From Microbacterium sp. BR1 (GTDB lineage: Bacteria > Actinomycetota > Actinomycetes > Actinomycetales > Microbacteriaceae), in the NCBI RefSeq assembly GCF_002812725.1, contig NZ_NMUN01000003.1:124001-188000 (forward strand): a stretch of DNA of 64,000 bases, read 5' to 3'. A model generated the notes under the pieces. That model was not told where the DNA came from, did not search any database, and saw only the letters and a list, made by a program, of their open reading frames with translations. Of this stretch, positions 26,265 to 37,504 are shown in pieces. Each line of letters opens with the position of its first letter. The first letter of the stretch is position 1. The position numbers and the translations under genes are program-made.

Positions 26265-26362
26265 TTGCGCGCGCATGCCGCCTAACGCGCGAGCATGCCG
26301 CTTGCAAGCCTAGTCGTCGTCCCGGTAAACGGCTTCAACGGTTCCGACGAGGTTTGTCGAAC

Positions 26363-26368
26363 TAGAAT
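26363..26368 (+). promoter_or_regulatory. putative -10 hexamer for the CapD-like gene
   Basis: TAGAAT lies 44 nt before the ATG at 26413. Transcripts from here would carry a leader of about 38 nt including CGAAGG, a weak ribosome binding site. It is back-to-back with the UbiA-HAD promoter. Confidence 0.3.
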
Positions 26369-26412
26369 CTCCGGAGCGTCCCCGGCAACCGATCGAAGGT
26401 AGAGCAGTCTTG

Positions 26413-27780
26413 ATGAAACGAGTCCTGATCGCGGGTAGGGGCGCTGCCGGCAAGAGCTTGGCTGACGATACCGCGGCTGCTGGCGACATCGTCGTCGGAT
26501 ATCTGGACGATACGGCGACGGGGCCTGATGTTCTCGGGCGCCTGGACGAGGTGGGCTCCGTCTGCCAGCTACATCGCGTGGATGTGGTCTACTTTGCGAT
26601 TCCCTCCGCACCGAGCGATGTCGTGCGCGATTTCGTGGGGCGTGTGCCGCGCCCCGCCGTTGAGCTCGCTGTGATTCCTCGGACCTACCGGATCGTGGCT
26701 AGGGAACGGGTGGCGCTGACGGACCTGACCGATGTCGATGTGCTGGACTTCGTCGGTCGAGCGCCGGTGAAACACGACATGGTAAGTGCGCGGGAGCTCA
26801 TAGAGGGGCGACGGATCCTGGTGACGGGAGCGGGCGGCTCGATCGGTTCGCGGCTCGTTACGCAACTCCACATGCTCGATCCTGAGATCGTCGTGTGCGT
26901 GGACAGGTCGGAGCCGGCGATCTTTCACCTTGGACAGTCGCTCATCGACATTCCCAACTTCAGGTTGGAGGTCGCGGATGTGCAGTCCGAGCGCCGGATC
27001 GCGCAGATCATGGCACGTCACCGGCCCGAGGTCGTATTCCATGTCGCGGCATACAAGCACGTCCCCCTCATGCAGCAGAACGTCGTCGAGGCGTTCAACA
27101 ACAACGTCGGCGGCACGCTGAACGTCCTCGAGAAGGCAGCCGAGTGGGGTGTCGAACGAGCGGTCTACGTATCGACCGACAAGGCGGTTCATCCGACGAA
27201 CGTCATGGGAGCAACCAAACGCATCGGCGAACTTCTCCTCGCCGACTTGGCTCGGGGCGAATCGGCGACCAGATTCTCCGGTGTGCGCTTCGGCAATGTG
27301 TTGGAGAGCGAGGGGAGCGTCATGCAGACATTCCGTCGGCAACTTCAGCGCGGGCATAACCTGACGGTGACGCACCCTGAGATCACCCGCTACTTCATGA
27401 CGATCGACGAAGCGGCGCAGCTCGTGATCCAGAGCGCTACGACCGGACAGCAGGGGGATCTCTTCGTTCTGGACATGGGCGAGCCGATTCGGGTGTATGA
27501 CCTCGCGCGCGCTCTGATCGACGCCGTGAATCCCGCGTTGGAGATCGAGATCATCGGACTTCGGCCCGGGGAGAAGATGTACGAGGAACTTTCCTATCGA
27601 TCAAGCTCTGTCGATGCAACAACCCATCCAAAGATCTTCATCGTTACGGAGCCTGGCGAGCGGCCTCCAGGCGACGCGCTCGTCTGGGCTCGGCGGATGC
27701 TGGACCGGACTCGTGCCTACGAGATCTCGGATGACGAGTTGCGCGTCGAACTCCGATCGTTCGGCTTTTCGGCTCTCCAG
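26413..27780 (+). CDS. CapD/FlaA1-like nucleotide-sugar dehydratase or epimerase, soluble form
   Basis: About 456 residues with the two cytoplasmic domains of the CapD/WbpM family but none of the usual four N-terminal membrane segments. Residues about 1-130 form the first Rossmann domain (VLIAGRGAAGKSL). The SDR domain follows: ILVTGAGGSIGSRL, VVFHVAAYKHVPLM, catalytic STDKAV in place of SxxxYxxxK, and LRPGEKMYEEL. Such enzymes act on UDP-GlcNAc, as 4,6-dehydratase (inverting or retaining) or 4-epimerase; which one cannot be told here. The ATG at 26413 follows an in-frame TTG. The stop codon (TGA, 27781-27783) overlaps the GTG of the next SDR gene. Confidence 0.88.
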
Positions 27781-28637
27781 TGACGAAAAGCCCGAGGACG
27801 CCCGCGCGCGCGGACGTTCTCCTGGTGGGAGCCGCGGGGCCCATCGGGCGCGCGACGACTGAGCGGATGCGTTCGCGGGGTCTGAGAGTGGTGGCCACGG
27901 CGAGGTCCGGCCGACTGGAGCCGCTCGATGTGTCAGACGACGCGCAGGTTCTCGATGTGCTCGCGAGGTGGCGGCCACGCGGGGTGGTCTACCTCGCCTC
28001 TCCCGTGTTGACTCCGTCCGACGCGGACGCGAGGCAGCGCGCCGTGCGCGCGCTGCGCGACCTCGAGCGATTCCTCCATGCTTGCGCGGCGAACGATGTC
28101 GACCGCTTCGTCTTCGCATCGAGTGCCGCCGTGTACGGGGATGCCTCGCCGCGACGGTTGCGCGAGTCCGACCCTCTGCTCGGCACCTCGGCGTATGCGG
28201 ACTTCAAGCGGCGCGCCGAAATCGCTGTCGGCGGTTCCCGGCTCTCGGGCGCCTCGTTGCGATTGTTCAACGTCTACGGACCGCGTTGTCACGCTTCGCT
28301 CATCAACCGACTGGTCGAAGGGGAGCGCCCTTCGCTGTTGATGACATCGAGCTTCGTGCGCGACTACGTCGACGTGCGCGACGTAGCCGAAGCAATCGAC
28401 GCTGCGGTAGCGTCCCCCGCTTTGGGGCCGATAAACGTGGGTACCGGAATCGGGATCGACAATCTCTTACTCGCGGGATGGGCTCGCGATGAGTACGCAC
28501 CCGTCCCCGGCGAAGGGATACATTCTTTCAGCGTGGCTGATGCGACGCATGCCGAACGGGTCTTGGGTTGGACCGCGCGACGCCGAGTGGAAAGCGTCTG
28601 GAAATCCCTGGACACCACGACACGCGGCTGGGCGTGA
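27780..28637 (+). CDS. NAD-dependent epimerase/dehydratase (SDR) family protein
   Basis: A 285-residue extended SDR protein. The nucleotide-binding loop reads LLVGAAGPIGRAT, the active site has FASSAAVYGD and the YxxxK pair in SAYADFKRRAE, and LRLFNVYGPR follows, as in UDP-sugar epimerases and dehydratases. The C-terminal part is shorter than in GalE-type enzymes. It begins with a GTGA overlap with the CapD-like gene and so probably acts on the same nucleotide sugar, for example reducing a 4-keto intermediate. The exact product cannot be predicted. Confidence 0.82.
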   Translation: MTKSPRTPARADVLLVGAAGPIGRATTERMRSRGLRVVATARSGRLEPLDVSDDAQVLDVLARWRPRGVVYLASPVLTPSDADARQRAVRALRDLERFLHACAANDVDRFVFASSAAVYGDASPRRLRESDPLLGTSAYADFKRRAEIAVGGSRLSGASLRLFNVYGPRCHASLINRLVEGERPSLLMTSSFVRDYVDVRDVAEAIDAAVASPALGPINVGTGIGIDNLLLAGWARDEYAPVPGEGIHSFSVADATHAERVLGWTARRRVESVWKSLDTTTRGWA

Positions 28638-28689
28638 CGAACAGCGGGGAATCCACGGGTTATCGGCGCACCTATGCGAACCTTGACGA

Positions 28690-31143
28690 GTGAGTTCCTT
28701 TCTGCATATCCTGCGCGCGCGCGTCGCCGCAATCTCCGCGCTTTCGATCGCGGTGGCGCTCTTCGTTGGTCTGCCCGCGGTGAACGCCGAGGCAGGAGAG
28801 CTGTCTCTCAGCTCGCCCACGCTAGAATCGGGGATCACCAGCGCCGCTATCGAGTCAGCGGGCCGCGTTCAGACGGCGAACCTCGGCGCATTCAACCCGG
28901 GCCGCATCATCGACGACGCCCTGTTCTTCAACGGCTCCGCGATGACCGCGCGACAGGTCCAGGATTTCCTCGACTCCAAGTACCAGGGCTGCGTCGCAGG
29001 CTATACCTGCCTTCGTTCGTACCGTCTCGATACCTATTCCAAACCGGCCACGGCGTACTGCGGAGCATATTCCGGTGGCCCGTACGAATCCGCCGCGGAC
29101 GTGATTGCCAAAGTCGGTGCTGCGTGTGGAATAAGCCAGAAGGTCCTGCTGGTCACACTACAAAAAGAGCAAGGCCTCGTCACGCATTCCGCGCCCAGCG
29201 ACTTGCGTTACCGGAAGGCGATGGGGCAGGGATGCCCGGACACCGCCAATTGTGATTCTAACTATTACGGTTTCTTCAACCAGATATACGGAGCGGCACA
29301 GCAATTCAAGGTCTACGGTGTCTCCCAGAACTTCAAATACTACGCTCCGGGGAAGACGTGGAACATCAGATACAGCCCGGACGCCACTTGCGGTTCCTCG
29401 CCCGTCTACATCCACAATCAAGCTACCGCCAATCTGTATTACTACACCCCCTACCAGCCGAATTCTGCGGCCTTAGCTGCTGGATACGGCGAGGGTGATA
29501 GATGTTCGAGCTACGGCAACCGAAACTTCTACAGCTATTACACCGACTGGTTCGGCCCGACGCTCGGCAATGAGGTCGGCTCATACTTCCTGTCGTATTA
29601 CGCGTCGAATCGGGATTGGCTGGGTTACACGACGGGTCCCATGACGTGCGGCGGCCCGAATGGCGGCTGCTCACAGGCTTTCCAGAACGGCTTCGTGTTC
29701 AGCAGCACCCACTCGACAGCGACTGGCGTTCGTCCCGATGTCTTCGCGACATGGTCAAATCAGGGCCGTGAGTTCGGTTCCCTGGGATATCCGATTGCGG
29801 ATCGCCGCTGTGACGACATGGGTTTCGGCTCGTGTCGGCAGGAGTTCCAGGGCGGCTGGATTGTGTCGAGTCCCGTGGGCGGTATGCGTGTCGTGCTGAA
29901 CGACGTGAGGTACACCTGGTCGAACTGGGGCCGTGAGTACGGTGCTCTCGGTCTTCCACTAGGTGACGCGACGTGTGCCGGCGCCACATGTATTCAAATA
30001 TTCGAAGGTGCGTGGGTGGTTTCTAACCCAGCCGTGGGGACTCGGGTTGTACCTAACGCGGTGCGCTGGCTCTGGACGGACTGGGGACGCGAGGCCGGGA
30101 TCCTCGGCCTCCCCGTCGGGGACCCCTCGGTGCCTGGCGGCTCGAACTATGTGCAGGCGTTCCAGGGTGGTGTGGTGACCGTCACGAATGGCTCGGCCGG
30201 TTTGACGTCGTCGACGGATCCGTGGTTTGGGACGGTGTTGGCGAACGGCTGGTTGGGTTCTGGGGTGAGCGGTAAGTGGTGCGGTATGGCTGCGGGTGCG
30301 TGCTCCCAGGCGTTCCAGAACGGGTGGGTGGTGCACAGTGGTGCGGGGGCGTATGCGATGCCGTCGGCTGTGGTGTCGTTGTGGTCGAGTTGGGGTCGTG
30401 AGGGGGGTCTGCTCGGGTTCCCGACGTCAGGTCCTTCGGCGGATCCTGGGTCGGGGAATTACACGCAGGCGTTCCAGGGTGGTGTGGTGACCGTCACGAA
30501 TGGCTCGGCCGGTTTGACGTCGTCGACGGATCCGTGGTTTGGGACGGTGTTGGCGAACGGCTGGTTGGGTTCTGGGGTGAGCGGTAAGTGGTGCGGTATG
30601 GCTGCGGGTGCGTGCTCCCAGGCGTTCCAGAACGGGTGGGTGGTGCACAGTGGTGCGGGGGCGTATGCGATGCCGTCGGCTGTGGTGTCGTTGTGGTCGA
30701 GTTGGGGTCGTGAGGGGGGTCTGCTCGGGTTCCCGACGTCAGGTCCTTCGGCGGATCCTGGGTCGGGGAATTACACGCAGGCGTTCCAGGGTGGTGTGGT
30801 GACCGTCACGAATGGCTCGGCCGGTTTGACGTCGTCGACGGATCCGTGGTTTGGGACGGTGTTGGCGAACGGCTGGTTGGGTTCTGGGGTGAGCGGTAAG
30901 TGGTGCGGTATGGCTGCGGGTGCGTGCTCCCAGGCGTTCCAGAACGGGTGGGTGGTGCACAGTGGTGCGGGGGCGTATGCGATGCCGTCGGCTGTGGTGT
31001 CGTTGTGGTCGAGTTGGGGTCGTGAGGGGGGTCTGCTCGGGTTCCCGACGTCAGGTCCTTCGGCGGATCCTGGGTCGGGGAATTACACGCAGGCGTTCCA
31101 GGGTGGTGTGGTGACCGTCACGAATGGCTCGGCCGGTCTGTAG
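28690..31143 (+). CDS. secreted LGFP-repeat wall protein with lysozyme-like N-terminal region
   Basis: 817 residues with a signal peptide (MSSFLHILRARVAAIS, cleavage near AVNA/EAG, about 33). Residues about 65-300 form a conserved actinobacterial region with FNPGRIIDDALFF, many cysteines and LVTLQKEQGLVT, which resembles the Glu-containing helix of lysozyme-like muramidases. From about 300 on, the protein consists of LGFP-type repeats (WGREGGLLGFPTS, FQGGVV), a module found on mycolate-wall and related proteins and thought to bind the envelope. Three repeats of 104 residues (489-592, 593-696, 697-800) are nearly identical in DNA; a fourth stops after GSAGL. The start GTG at 28690 lacks a clear ribosome binding site. 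Enzymatic activity is inferred, not shown. Confidence 0.82.
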   Translation: MSSFLHILRARVAAISALSIAVALFVGLPAVNAEAGELSLSSPTLESGITSAAIESAGRVQTANLGAFNPGRIIDDALFFNGSAMTARQVQDFLDSKYQGCVAGYTCLRSYRLDTYSKPATAYCGAYSGGPYESAADVIAKVGAACGISQKVLLVTLQKEQGLVTHSAPSDLRYRKAMGQGCPDTANCDSNYYGFFNQIYGAAQQFKVYGVSQNFKYYAPGKTWNIRYSPDATCGSSPVYIHNQATANLYYYTPYQPNSAALAAGYGEGDRCSSYGNRNFYSYYTDWFGPTLGNEVGSYFLSYYASNRDWLGYTTGPMTCGGPNGGCSQAFQNGFVFSSTHSTATGVRPDVFATWSNQGREFGSLGYPIADRRCDDMGFGSCRQEFQGGWIVSSPVGGMRVVLNDVRYTWSNWGREYGALGLPLGDATCAGATCIQIFEGAWVVSNPAVGTRVVPNAVRWLWTDWGREAGILGLPVGDPSVPGGSNYVQAFQGGVVTVTNGSAGLTSSTDPWFGTVLANGWLGSGVSGKWCGMAAGACSQAFQNGWVVHSGAGAYAMPSAVVSLWSSWGREGGLLGFPTSGPSADPGSGNYTQAFQGGVVTVTNGSAGLTSSTDPWFGTVLANGWLGSGVSGKWCGMAAGACSQAFQNGWVVHSGAGAYAMPSAVVSLWSSWGREGGLLGFPTSGPSADPGSGNYTQAFQGGVVTVTNGSAGLTSSTDPWFGTVLANGWLGSGVSGKWCGMAAGACSQAFQNGWVVHSGAGAYAMPSAVVSLWSSWGREGGLLGFPTSGPSADPGSGNYTQAFQGGVVTVTNGSAGL
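30154..31140 (+). repeat. 312-bp tandem repeat, three full copies plus a partial
   Basis: Copies begin at 30154, 30466 and 30778, each starting CAGGCGTTCCAGGGTGGTGT and 312 bp long; a partial fourth starts at 31090. The copies look identical over long stretches. The partial copy runs to GGCCGG, where the other copies continue TTTGACGTCG but this one reads TCTGTAG and stops. The unit is GT-rich on the coding strand. Confidence 0.95.
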
Positions 31144-31171
31144 CTTCCGCCGTTGTCAGCTACATGTTTCG

Positions 31172-33136
31172 TTAGTTGCGTAGAGCACACGTGTTGGCGA
31201 GTACCGCATTCGCTTCAGGGAAGCTGCCTTCGAACGCGGGGATCGTGAGTATTCGCTGCCAGCACTGCGCGGAAGCGGGGTACGCAGCTTCCCAGAACGC
31301 CATGTCTCGTTCGTAGAGGACGAGATAGTCGGCAGTCATCAGCGCCGCCTCTGCAGCGCCCTGACGGGCGCCGTCGGCGACGACACCCGGGATTGTGATT
31401 CCGATCACCTCGTTGCACAAACGTGGACCATACAGGGGGTAGGGCAGAGCGGCGAACGGAGCATCGGTCTGCCAGCCGTTGGCGTCCAGACCACCCGAGG
31501 TCTGCAGCGCAATGGTCGAACAGTCATCGCCGAGCCAGGACGTCCGCCACCCTTGTCCCCACGGATTGCCGGGTGTGTCGGCTTGGAGATCCGCTGAATA
31601 GCTTCGCGTATCGAGTACAGATCGTAGCCCGGGATTCATATGCGTCTCAGTCCACCAGATCTGATTGCCCGCGAGTATCAGTGCGCACAGGGCGGCGATC
31701 GCATCGATCAACCGAGGGGGGCGCAAGACGGGGCTGATGGCGAGTGTTGCAGCGAGAATGCAGACCGTCGGGCCTATTACGTAGCGCGAGTCGAACGACG
31801 CTGGTTGGAGGGTGATCACTCCGATGGAGAGAGCCGTGATGATGATGGCTGGCACGAAGAGGTCTGCGCGCCATGCGAATCGTGATGTGCGCAGCACTCC
31901 CACGATCGCCTGAGCGATCAGGAGGGCAACTGCAAGAATCAAGATCCAGAGGGGGACGTAGCCGAAGCCGCCCTCGCGGGGGTCGTAGTCGAGTTTGGTG
32001 ACTCCATGCATCGCGCCGCTCGCGAGCCCTTCGGCGAAGGTCCGGAGACGGATGAGATCAACCAGCCCCGCGCCTCGGTCACCCGACGAGAAGAGCGAGA
32101 AATCGACGACTCCACGTAAGTCGAGTGGGCCGAGCGAGACCCGAACTGGGTAGACGGGATTGCCGAACGCGATGAGATTGCGCGCGTAGAAAGTCAGCGA
32201 GAGGAGGAGGGGGACCAGCGCTGCTGACGCATGGTGAAGCAGGAGCGGACCGACGCGCGCACGTTGCCGAACTCCCCGAACGATCACGGCGAGCACGAGG
32301 AACCCCAAGAGGAGAGCGCTCGTTGCAATCCCAGTCGGCTTGGATGCGAGGACGCCGGCGATCGCCATCGCGCACATCATCGTGTCGAGCGGACGCGCGT
32401 GTCGAACAACGGCAATCAGCACGATCGACGTCGAAATCGCTGCACCGTAGGCCAGGTCCACTAGGAGGGTTCGAGGCTGAAGCCAGATCACAGGAGCGGA
32501 GACGATCAGTATGGCCAGACACATGCGCACGGTAGAGCTGCGAAACCGCCGCTGAAACGCGACGTTCAGCACGAGCAGCAAGACGAACAGATGCGGAATC
32601 TGAGCCGCATCGTCGAATGCCGCCGTGCCCGTGAACGTCGCAAGATTGATGGCACCGACCATCGTCAGGTCGGTGTATGCCATGTACTGGCTGACCATGT
32701 CCCAGCCCCACAGACTCCCCGACTGCGAGAGCAGAGCGAGGATGGGGCCGTGGTACATCATTCCGTCACCGGACACCTCAGGCTTGAACGCGGCGATGGT
32801 CCAGTGAATCCCGAGGGCGGCGACGATGATCGCCAAAGCAGGCCAGTTCCTGCGTGCGTCCGATGGGATCATTCGCAGGCCATTGAGGACCGGCTCGCGC
32901 ACCGAACGCAATGCGAACGCGCCAACGATCGTCGCGGCCAGGATCACGTTCGTGACCTGCCACGGAACGTTCACGAAGAGAAGGGCCACCACGACAAGCG
33001 GATAGCCCACTATCGCCACAAGCGCCCCGTAGAGGGCAGCGAGGGCCGTCCCTCGTGAGGAACGCAGTGATGCGGCGACGCCGAACAGAAGTGCCAACTG
33101 GACGAGTATGCCCAGCGAGCCGAAGATGCCGCTCAT
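31172..33136 (-). CDS. GT-C-like multi-span membrane protein (copy 2)
   Basis: A 654-residue paralogue of the protein at 21298-23247, with the same layout: many membrane segments, PEVSGDGMMYHGPILALL in the first large loop, LWGWDMVSQYMAYTDLTMVG, NLATFTGT, RNLIAFGNPVYPVRV, and a C-terminal extracytoplasmic domain with conserved cysteines (CNEV, QCW) ending in LANTCALRN. It probably transfers a sugar from a polyprenyl-phosphate donor to a surface glycan. It is the last gene of the long minus-strand rhamnose/6-deoxyhexose operon, 73 nt after the fused rmlC-rmlD gene. The ATG at 33136 has no strong ribosome binding site. Substrate unknown. Confidence 0.75.
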   Translation of the reverse strand: MSGIFGSLGILVQLALLFGVAASLRSSRGTALAALYGALVAIVGYPLVVVALLFVNVPWQVTNVILAATIVGAFALRSVREPVLNGLRMIPSDARRNWPALAIIVAALGIHWTIAAFKPEVSGDGMMYHGPILALLSQSGSLWGWDMVSQYMAYTDLTMVGAINLATFTGTAAFDDAAQIPHLFVLLLVLNVAFQRRFRSSTVRMCLAILIVSAPVIWLQPRTLLVDLAYGAAISTSIVLIAVVRHARPLDTMMCAMAIAGVLASKPTGIATSALLLGFLVLAVIVRGVRQRARVGPLLLHHASAALVPLLLSLTFYARNLIAFGNPVYPVRVSLGPLDLRGVVDFSLFSSGDRGAGLVDLIRLRTFAEGLASGAMHGVTKLDYDPREGGFGYVPLWILILAVALLIAQAIVGVLRTSRFAWRADLFVPAIIITALSIGVITLQPASFDSRYVIGPTVCILAATLAISPVLRPPRLIDAIAALCALILAGNQIWWTETHMNPGLRSVLDTRSYSADLQADTPGNPWGQGWRTSWLGDDCSTIALQTSGGLDANGWQTDAPFAALPYPLYGPRLCNEVIGITIPGVVADGARQGAAEAALMTADYLVLYERDMAFWEAAYPASAQCWQRILTIPAFEGSFPEANAVLANTCALRN

Positions 33137-33209
33137 TGATGCTGTCGGTGCCTGGGCAAGGCATTCAGCCGCAGTACTGCCTCAGTCGGGACAACACGCG
33201 AGTTGCCCA

Positions 33210-34631
33210 TCAGACTTCCCCACACCATCGGGCAACGGCCTGCCCAAGACGTCGATCGAAGTCGACCGGTGAATAGCCAGTCGCCTCAATCTTCGAAAGG
33301 TCGAGTTCGCTGCTGCGCGGTCGAGGAGCGACCGGACCTTGGGCCTCGCGGTAGTACTCAGTGGTGGACACGGGCGTGACGCGATTAGCGTCGCCCCCCG
33401 CGAGAGAGAAGACCATGCGAGCGATCTCCGCCCAGGACCGCGGGTCGCCTGCACCCGTGAGGTTGTAGACGCCGAAGGGGGCTCCCGTCTCGACTAGATG
33501 GAGTATTCCAGTGGCAAGATCTTCGGTGAAGGTCAGGCGTCCCACCTGATCGTTGACGACCTTGGGTGCCACGCCACGCTGGGCCAGGTCGACCATTGTC
33601 CTCACGAAGTTCCTCCCGTCGCCGATGACCCACGATGCGCGTACGACGTAGTGCTTGGGAACCGTCCCCACTAGAATATCGCCCGCGGCCTTCGTCTGGC
33701 CGTATACACCAAGAGGACTAACAGGGTCGTCTTCGCGGTACGGTCGATCGGTCTCGCCATCGAAGACATAGTCCGATGAGACATGAACGAGCGTGAGGTC
33801 GTTCATGGCCGCGATCCTCACGAGGTGAGCGACCCCCTGGACATTCGTCGCCCAGGCCTCCCGTCGCCCATCTGGCGTCTCGGCGAGGTCGACTGCTGTA
33901 TACGCCGCAGCGTTGATGATGACTTCGTAGTCGCTCCACAGGCGGGCATGCAGCACCGACTCATCGGCGACATCGAACTCCTGCCGGTCCGCGAACTCGA
34001 CATCTTTCCTCGCATCGAGTGCTTGTCGGAGGGCGTGTCCGAGCTGGCCCTCCCCGCCCACGACCAGGATCTTGCGTCGAGCCACCGGAATCACGGCAGC
34101 CAGTCGTGGGTGACGCCTGTCCTTGGCGGACACCGCCGCTCGATCCAGCGCGATCGGCCACGCGATCGCCGCGGTCTCATCTTCGAGGTTGAGGAAGGTG
34201 TAGTGAGCGTCCGAGGACCAATGATCGTTCACCAAATAGCTGTAGGCGGTGTCTTCTTCCAAGGTCTGATAGGCGTTTCCCACCCCGCGCGGAACGAACA
34301 CGGCACGCGACGGGTCGAGTTCTGCGGTGAAGACGGTTCCGAAGGTCGGCCCGTCCCTGAGGTCGACCCAGGCCCCAAAGACGCGACCCGTAGCGACGGA
34401 CACCCACTTGTCCCACGGCTCCGCATGAATACCGCGCGTTGTGCCGATTGCGTCGTTGAACGAGACGTTGTTCTGCACCGGGCCGAAGTCCGGAAGGCCC
34501 ATCGCAATCATCTTCTCGCGCTGCCAGTTCTCCTTGAACCAACCTCGCGAATCGCCGTGGACGGGCAGATCCCACACAGTTAGTCCAGGAATCGGGGATG
34601 GAAACGCTGCGAGATGCTTACCGAACTCCAT
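33210..34631 (-). CDS. rmlCD: fused dTDP-4-dehydrorhamnose 3,5-epimerase / dTDP-4-dehydrorhamnose reductase
   Basis: 473 residues that carry the last two steps to dTDP-L-rhamnose in one chain. Residues about 1-180 are RmlC: DSRGWFKENW, the catalytic His in TTRGIHAEPWDKW (H69) and VPRGVGNAYQTLE with the conserved Tyr. Residues about 186-473 are RmlD: ILVVGGEGQLGHAL for NAD(P)H binding, SSDYVFDG, the YGQTK catalytic pair and VNDQVGRLT. The ATG at 34631 comes 8 nt after the rfbB stop. Fused RmlC-RmlD proteins occur in actinobacteria, so this is not a frameshift artefact. Confidence 0.93.
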   Translation of the reverse strand: MEFGKHLAAFPSPIPGLTVWDLPVHGDSRGWFKENWQREKMIAMGLPDFGPVQNNVSFNDAIGTTRGIHAEPWDKWVSVATGRVFGAWVDLRDGPTFGTVFTAELDPSRAVFVPRGVGNAYQTLEEDTAYSYLVNDHWSSDAHYTFLNLEDETAAIAWPIALDRAAVSAKDRRHPRLAAVIPVARRKILVVGGEGQLGHALRQALDARKDVEFADRQEFDVADESVLHARLWSDYEVIINAAAYTAVDLAETPDGRREAWATNVQGVAHLVRIAAMNDLTLVHVSSDYVFDGETDRPYREDDPVSPLGVYGQTKAAGDILVGTVPKHYVVRASWVIGDGRNFVRTMVDLAQRGVAPKVVNDQVGRLTFTEDLATGILHLVETGAPFGVYNLTGAGDPRSWAEIARMVFSLAGGDANRVTPVSTTEYYREAQGPVAPRPRSSELDLSKIEATGYSPVDFDRRLGQAVARWCGEV

Positions 34632-34639
34632 GACCACGC

Positions 34640-36507
<1,868 letters not shown>

Positions 36508-36583
36508 AAGAGACCAGCCTGCCACGTCGTGACAACGTCGTCCTCGACCGTCGAGGGCAGCTCTGGACGCGCCGTTCCGTGCG

Positions 36584-37504
36584 TCATCGTCGTCCCGCGA
36601 CAAAGTCGTAGATCGATTGCCGCCATCCGATGGTCGGTTTCCAGCCGAACTCGTCGCGCAGGCGAGCTGCGGAGCCGACGATGTTCGGTGGATCCCCGGG
36701 GCGCAAGCGCGCAGAGTCCACGATGACCCGTGGTATGGGGCGACCAGACGCGGCCGCGACAGCCGCAAGTACCTCGCGCCCCGAGTGCGATTCGCCGGAT
36801 GCCACGTTGTACAGCCGGTGTGCGTGTGTAGGAGCGAAAGCGAGCGTCAGATACGCTCGCGCGACGTCACGAACGTCGGTGAAATCGCGTTTCGAGTCAA
36901 GATTTCCCACGGTCAACGCTTCGCCATCGCGGAGATCTCGCATCGCGAGAGCGAAGTCGGGAACGATGAACCCGGGACCCTGGCCGGGGCCGATGTGGTT
37001 GAACGGACGCGCGACGACCGTGTCGAGTCCCCGGCGGGAGTAGTACTCAGATTGTGTTTCGACGAGAAGCTTCGCTACGGCGTAAGGGGAGTTTGCGGAG
37101 CATGGATCCGCTTCCGTGATCGGATGCCCGTCCTCGGGTGGGGTGTACACGGCACCCGAGGAGACGACGACAACCCGTGCCCCCTGCCCTGCATGGAGCA
37201 GCGCCTCGCACATCGTGGTCATAATGCCGCTGTTGACCGTCAAGTACCTTTGCGGCTGCCCGAATGACGGCCCGACTGCTGCAAGGCCGGCGAGGTGCAC
37301 GACGGCATCCGCGTGTTCGAGCACCGGCCATGTCGTCTCGAGGTCGGCGCGCAGGTATACCGCGGCGTGCGGAGAGAGGGCGTCGGACGGCTCCGGTTCC
37401 CGGCCGACCCCGATGACGCGCACCCCGTCCGCCGAGGCGAGCGCGGCCACGTGCGCGCCGACGAAGCCGTTCGCGCCCGTGATGACGAGCGTTGGTGCGC
37501 TCAC
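36584..37504 (-). CDS. GDP-6-deoxy-4-keto-hexose reductase-like SDR (Rmd type)
   Basis: A 306-residue extended SDR protein beginning [17 protein letters not shown], with VVVSSGAVY, the YxxxK pair in [11 protein letters not shown] and [20 protein letters not shown]. The last segment is characteristic of Rmd, which reduces GDP-4-keto-6-deoxy-D-mannose to GDP-D-rhamnose; close relatives make GDP-6-deoxy-D-talose. The GTG at 37504 overlaps the gmd stop (GTGA), so it is directly coupled to the enzyme that makes its presumed substrate. GDP-L-fucose synthase is less likely because the sequence lacks its usual features. Confidence 0.85.
   Translation of the reverse strand: MSAPTLVITGANGFVGAHVAALASADGVRVIGVGREPEPSDALSPHAAVYLRADLETTWPVLEHADAVVHLAGLAAVGPSFGQPQRYLTVNSGIMTTMCEALLHAGQGARVVVVSSGAVYTPPEDGHPITEADPCSANSPYAVAKLLVETQSEYYSRRGLDTVVARPFNHIGPGQGPGFIVPDFALAMRDLRDGEALTVGNLDSKRDFTDVRDVARAYLTLAFAPTHAHRLYNVASGESHSGREVLAAVAAASGRPIPRVIVDSARLRPGDPPNIVGSAARLRDEFGWKPTIGWRQSIYDFVAGRR

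Noticed and set aside
26261-26300. Short direct repeat of GCATGCCGC between divergent genes
   Set aside because: Only two short copies (9 bp), likely chance in G+C-rich DNA; no operator assigned.
30154-31140. CRISPR-like array
   Set aside because: Units are 312 bp, contiguous without spacers, and encode LGFP protein repeats.
33210-34631. RmlC-RmlD join as a sequencing error
   Set aside because: The frame is continuous, both domains are complete, and such fusions are known in actinobacteria.
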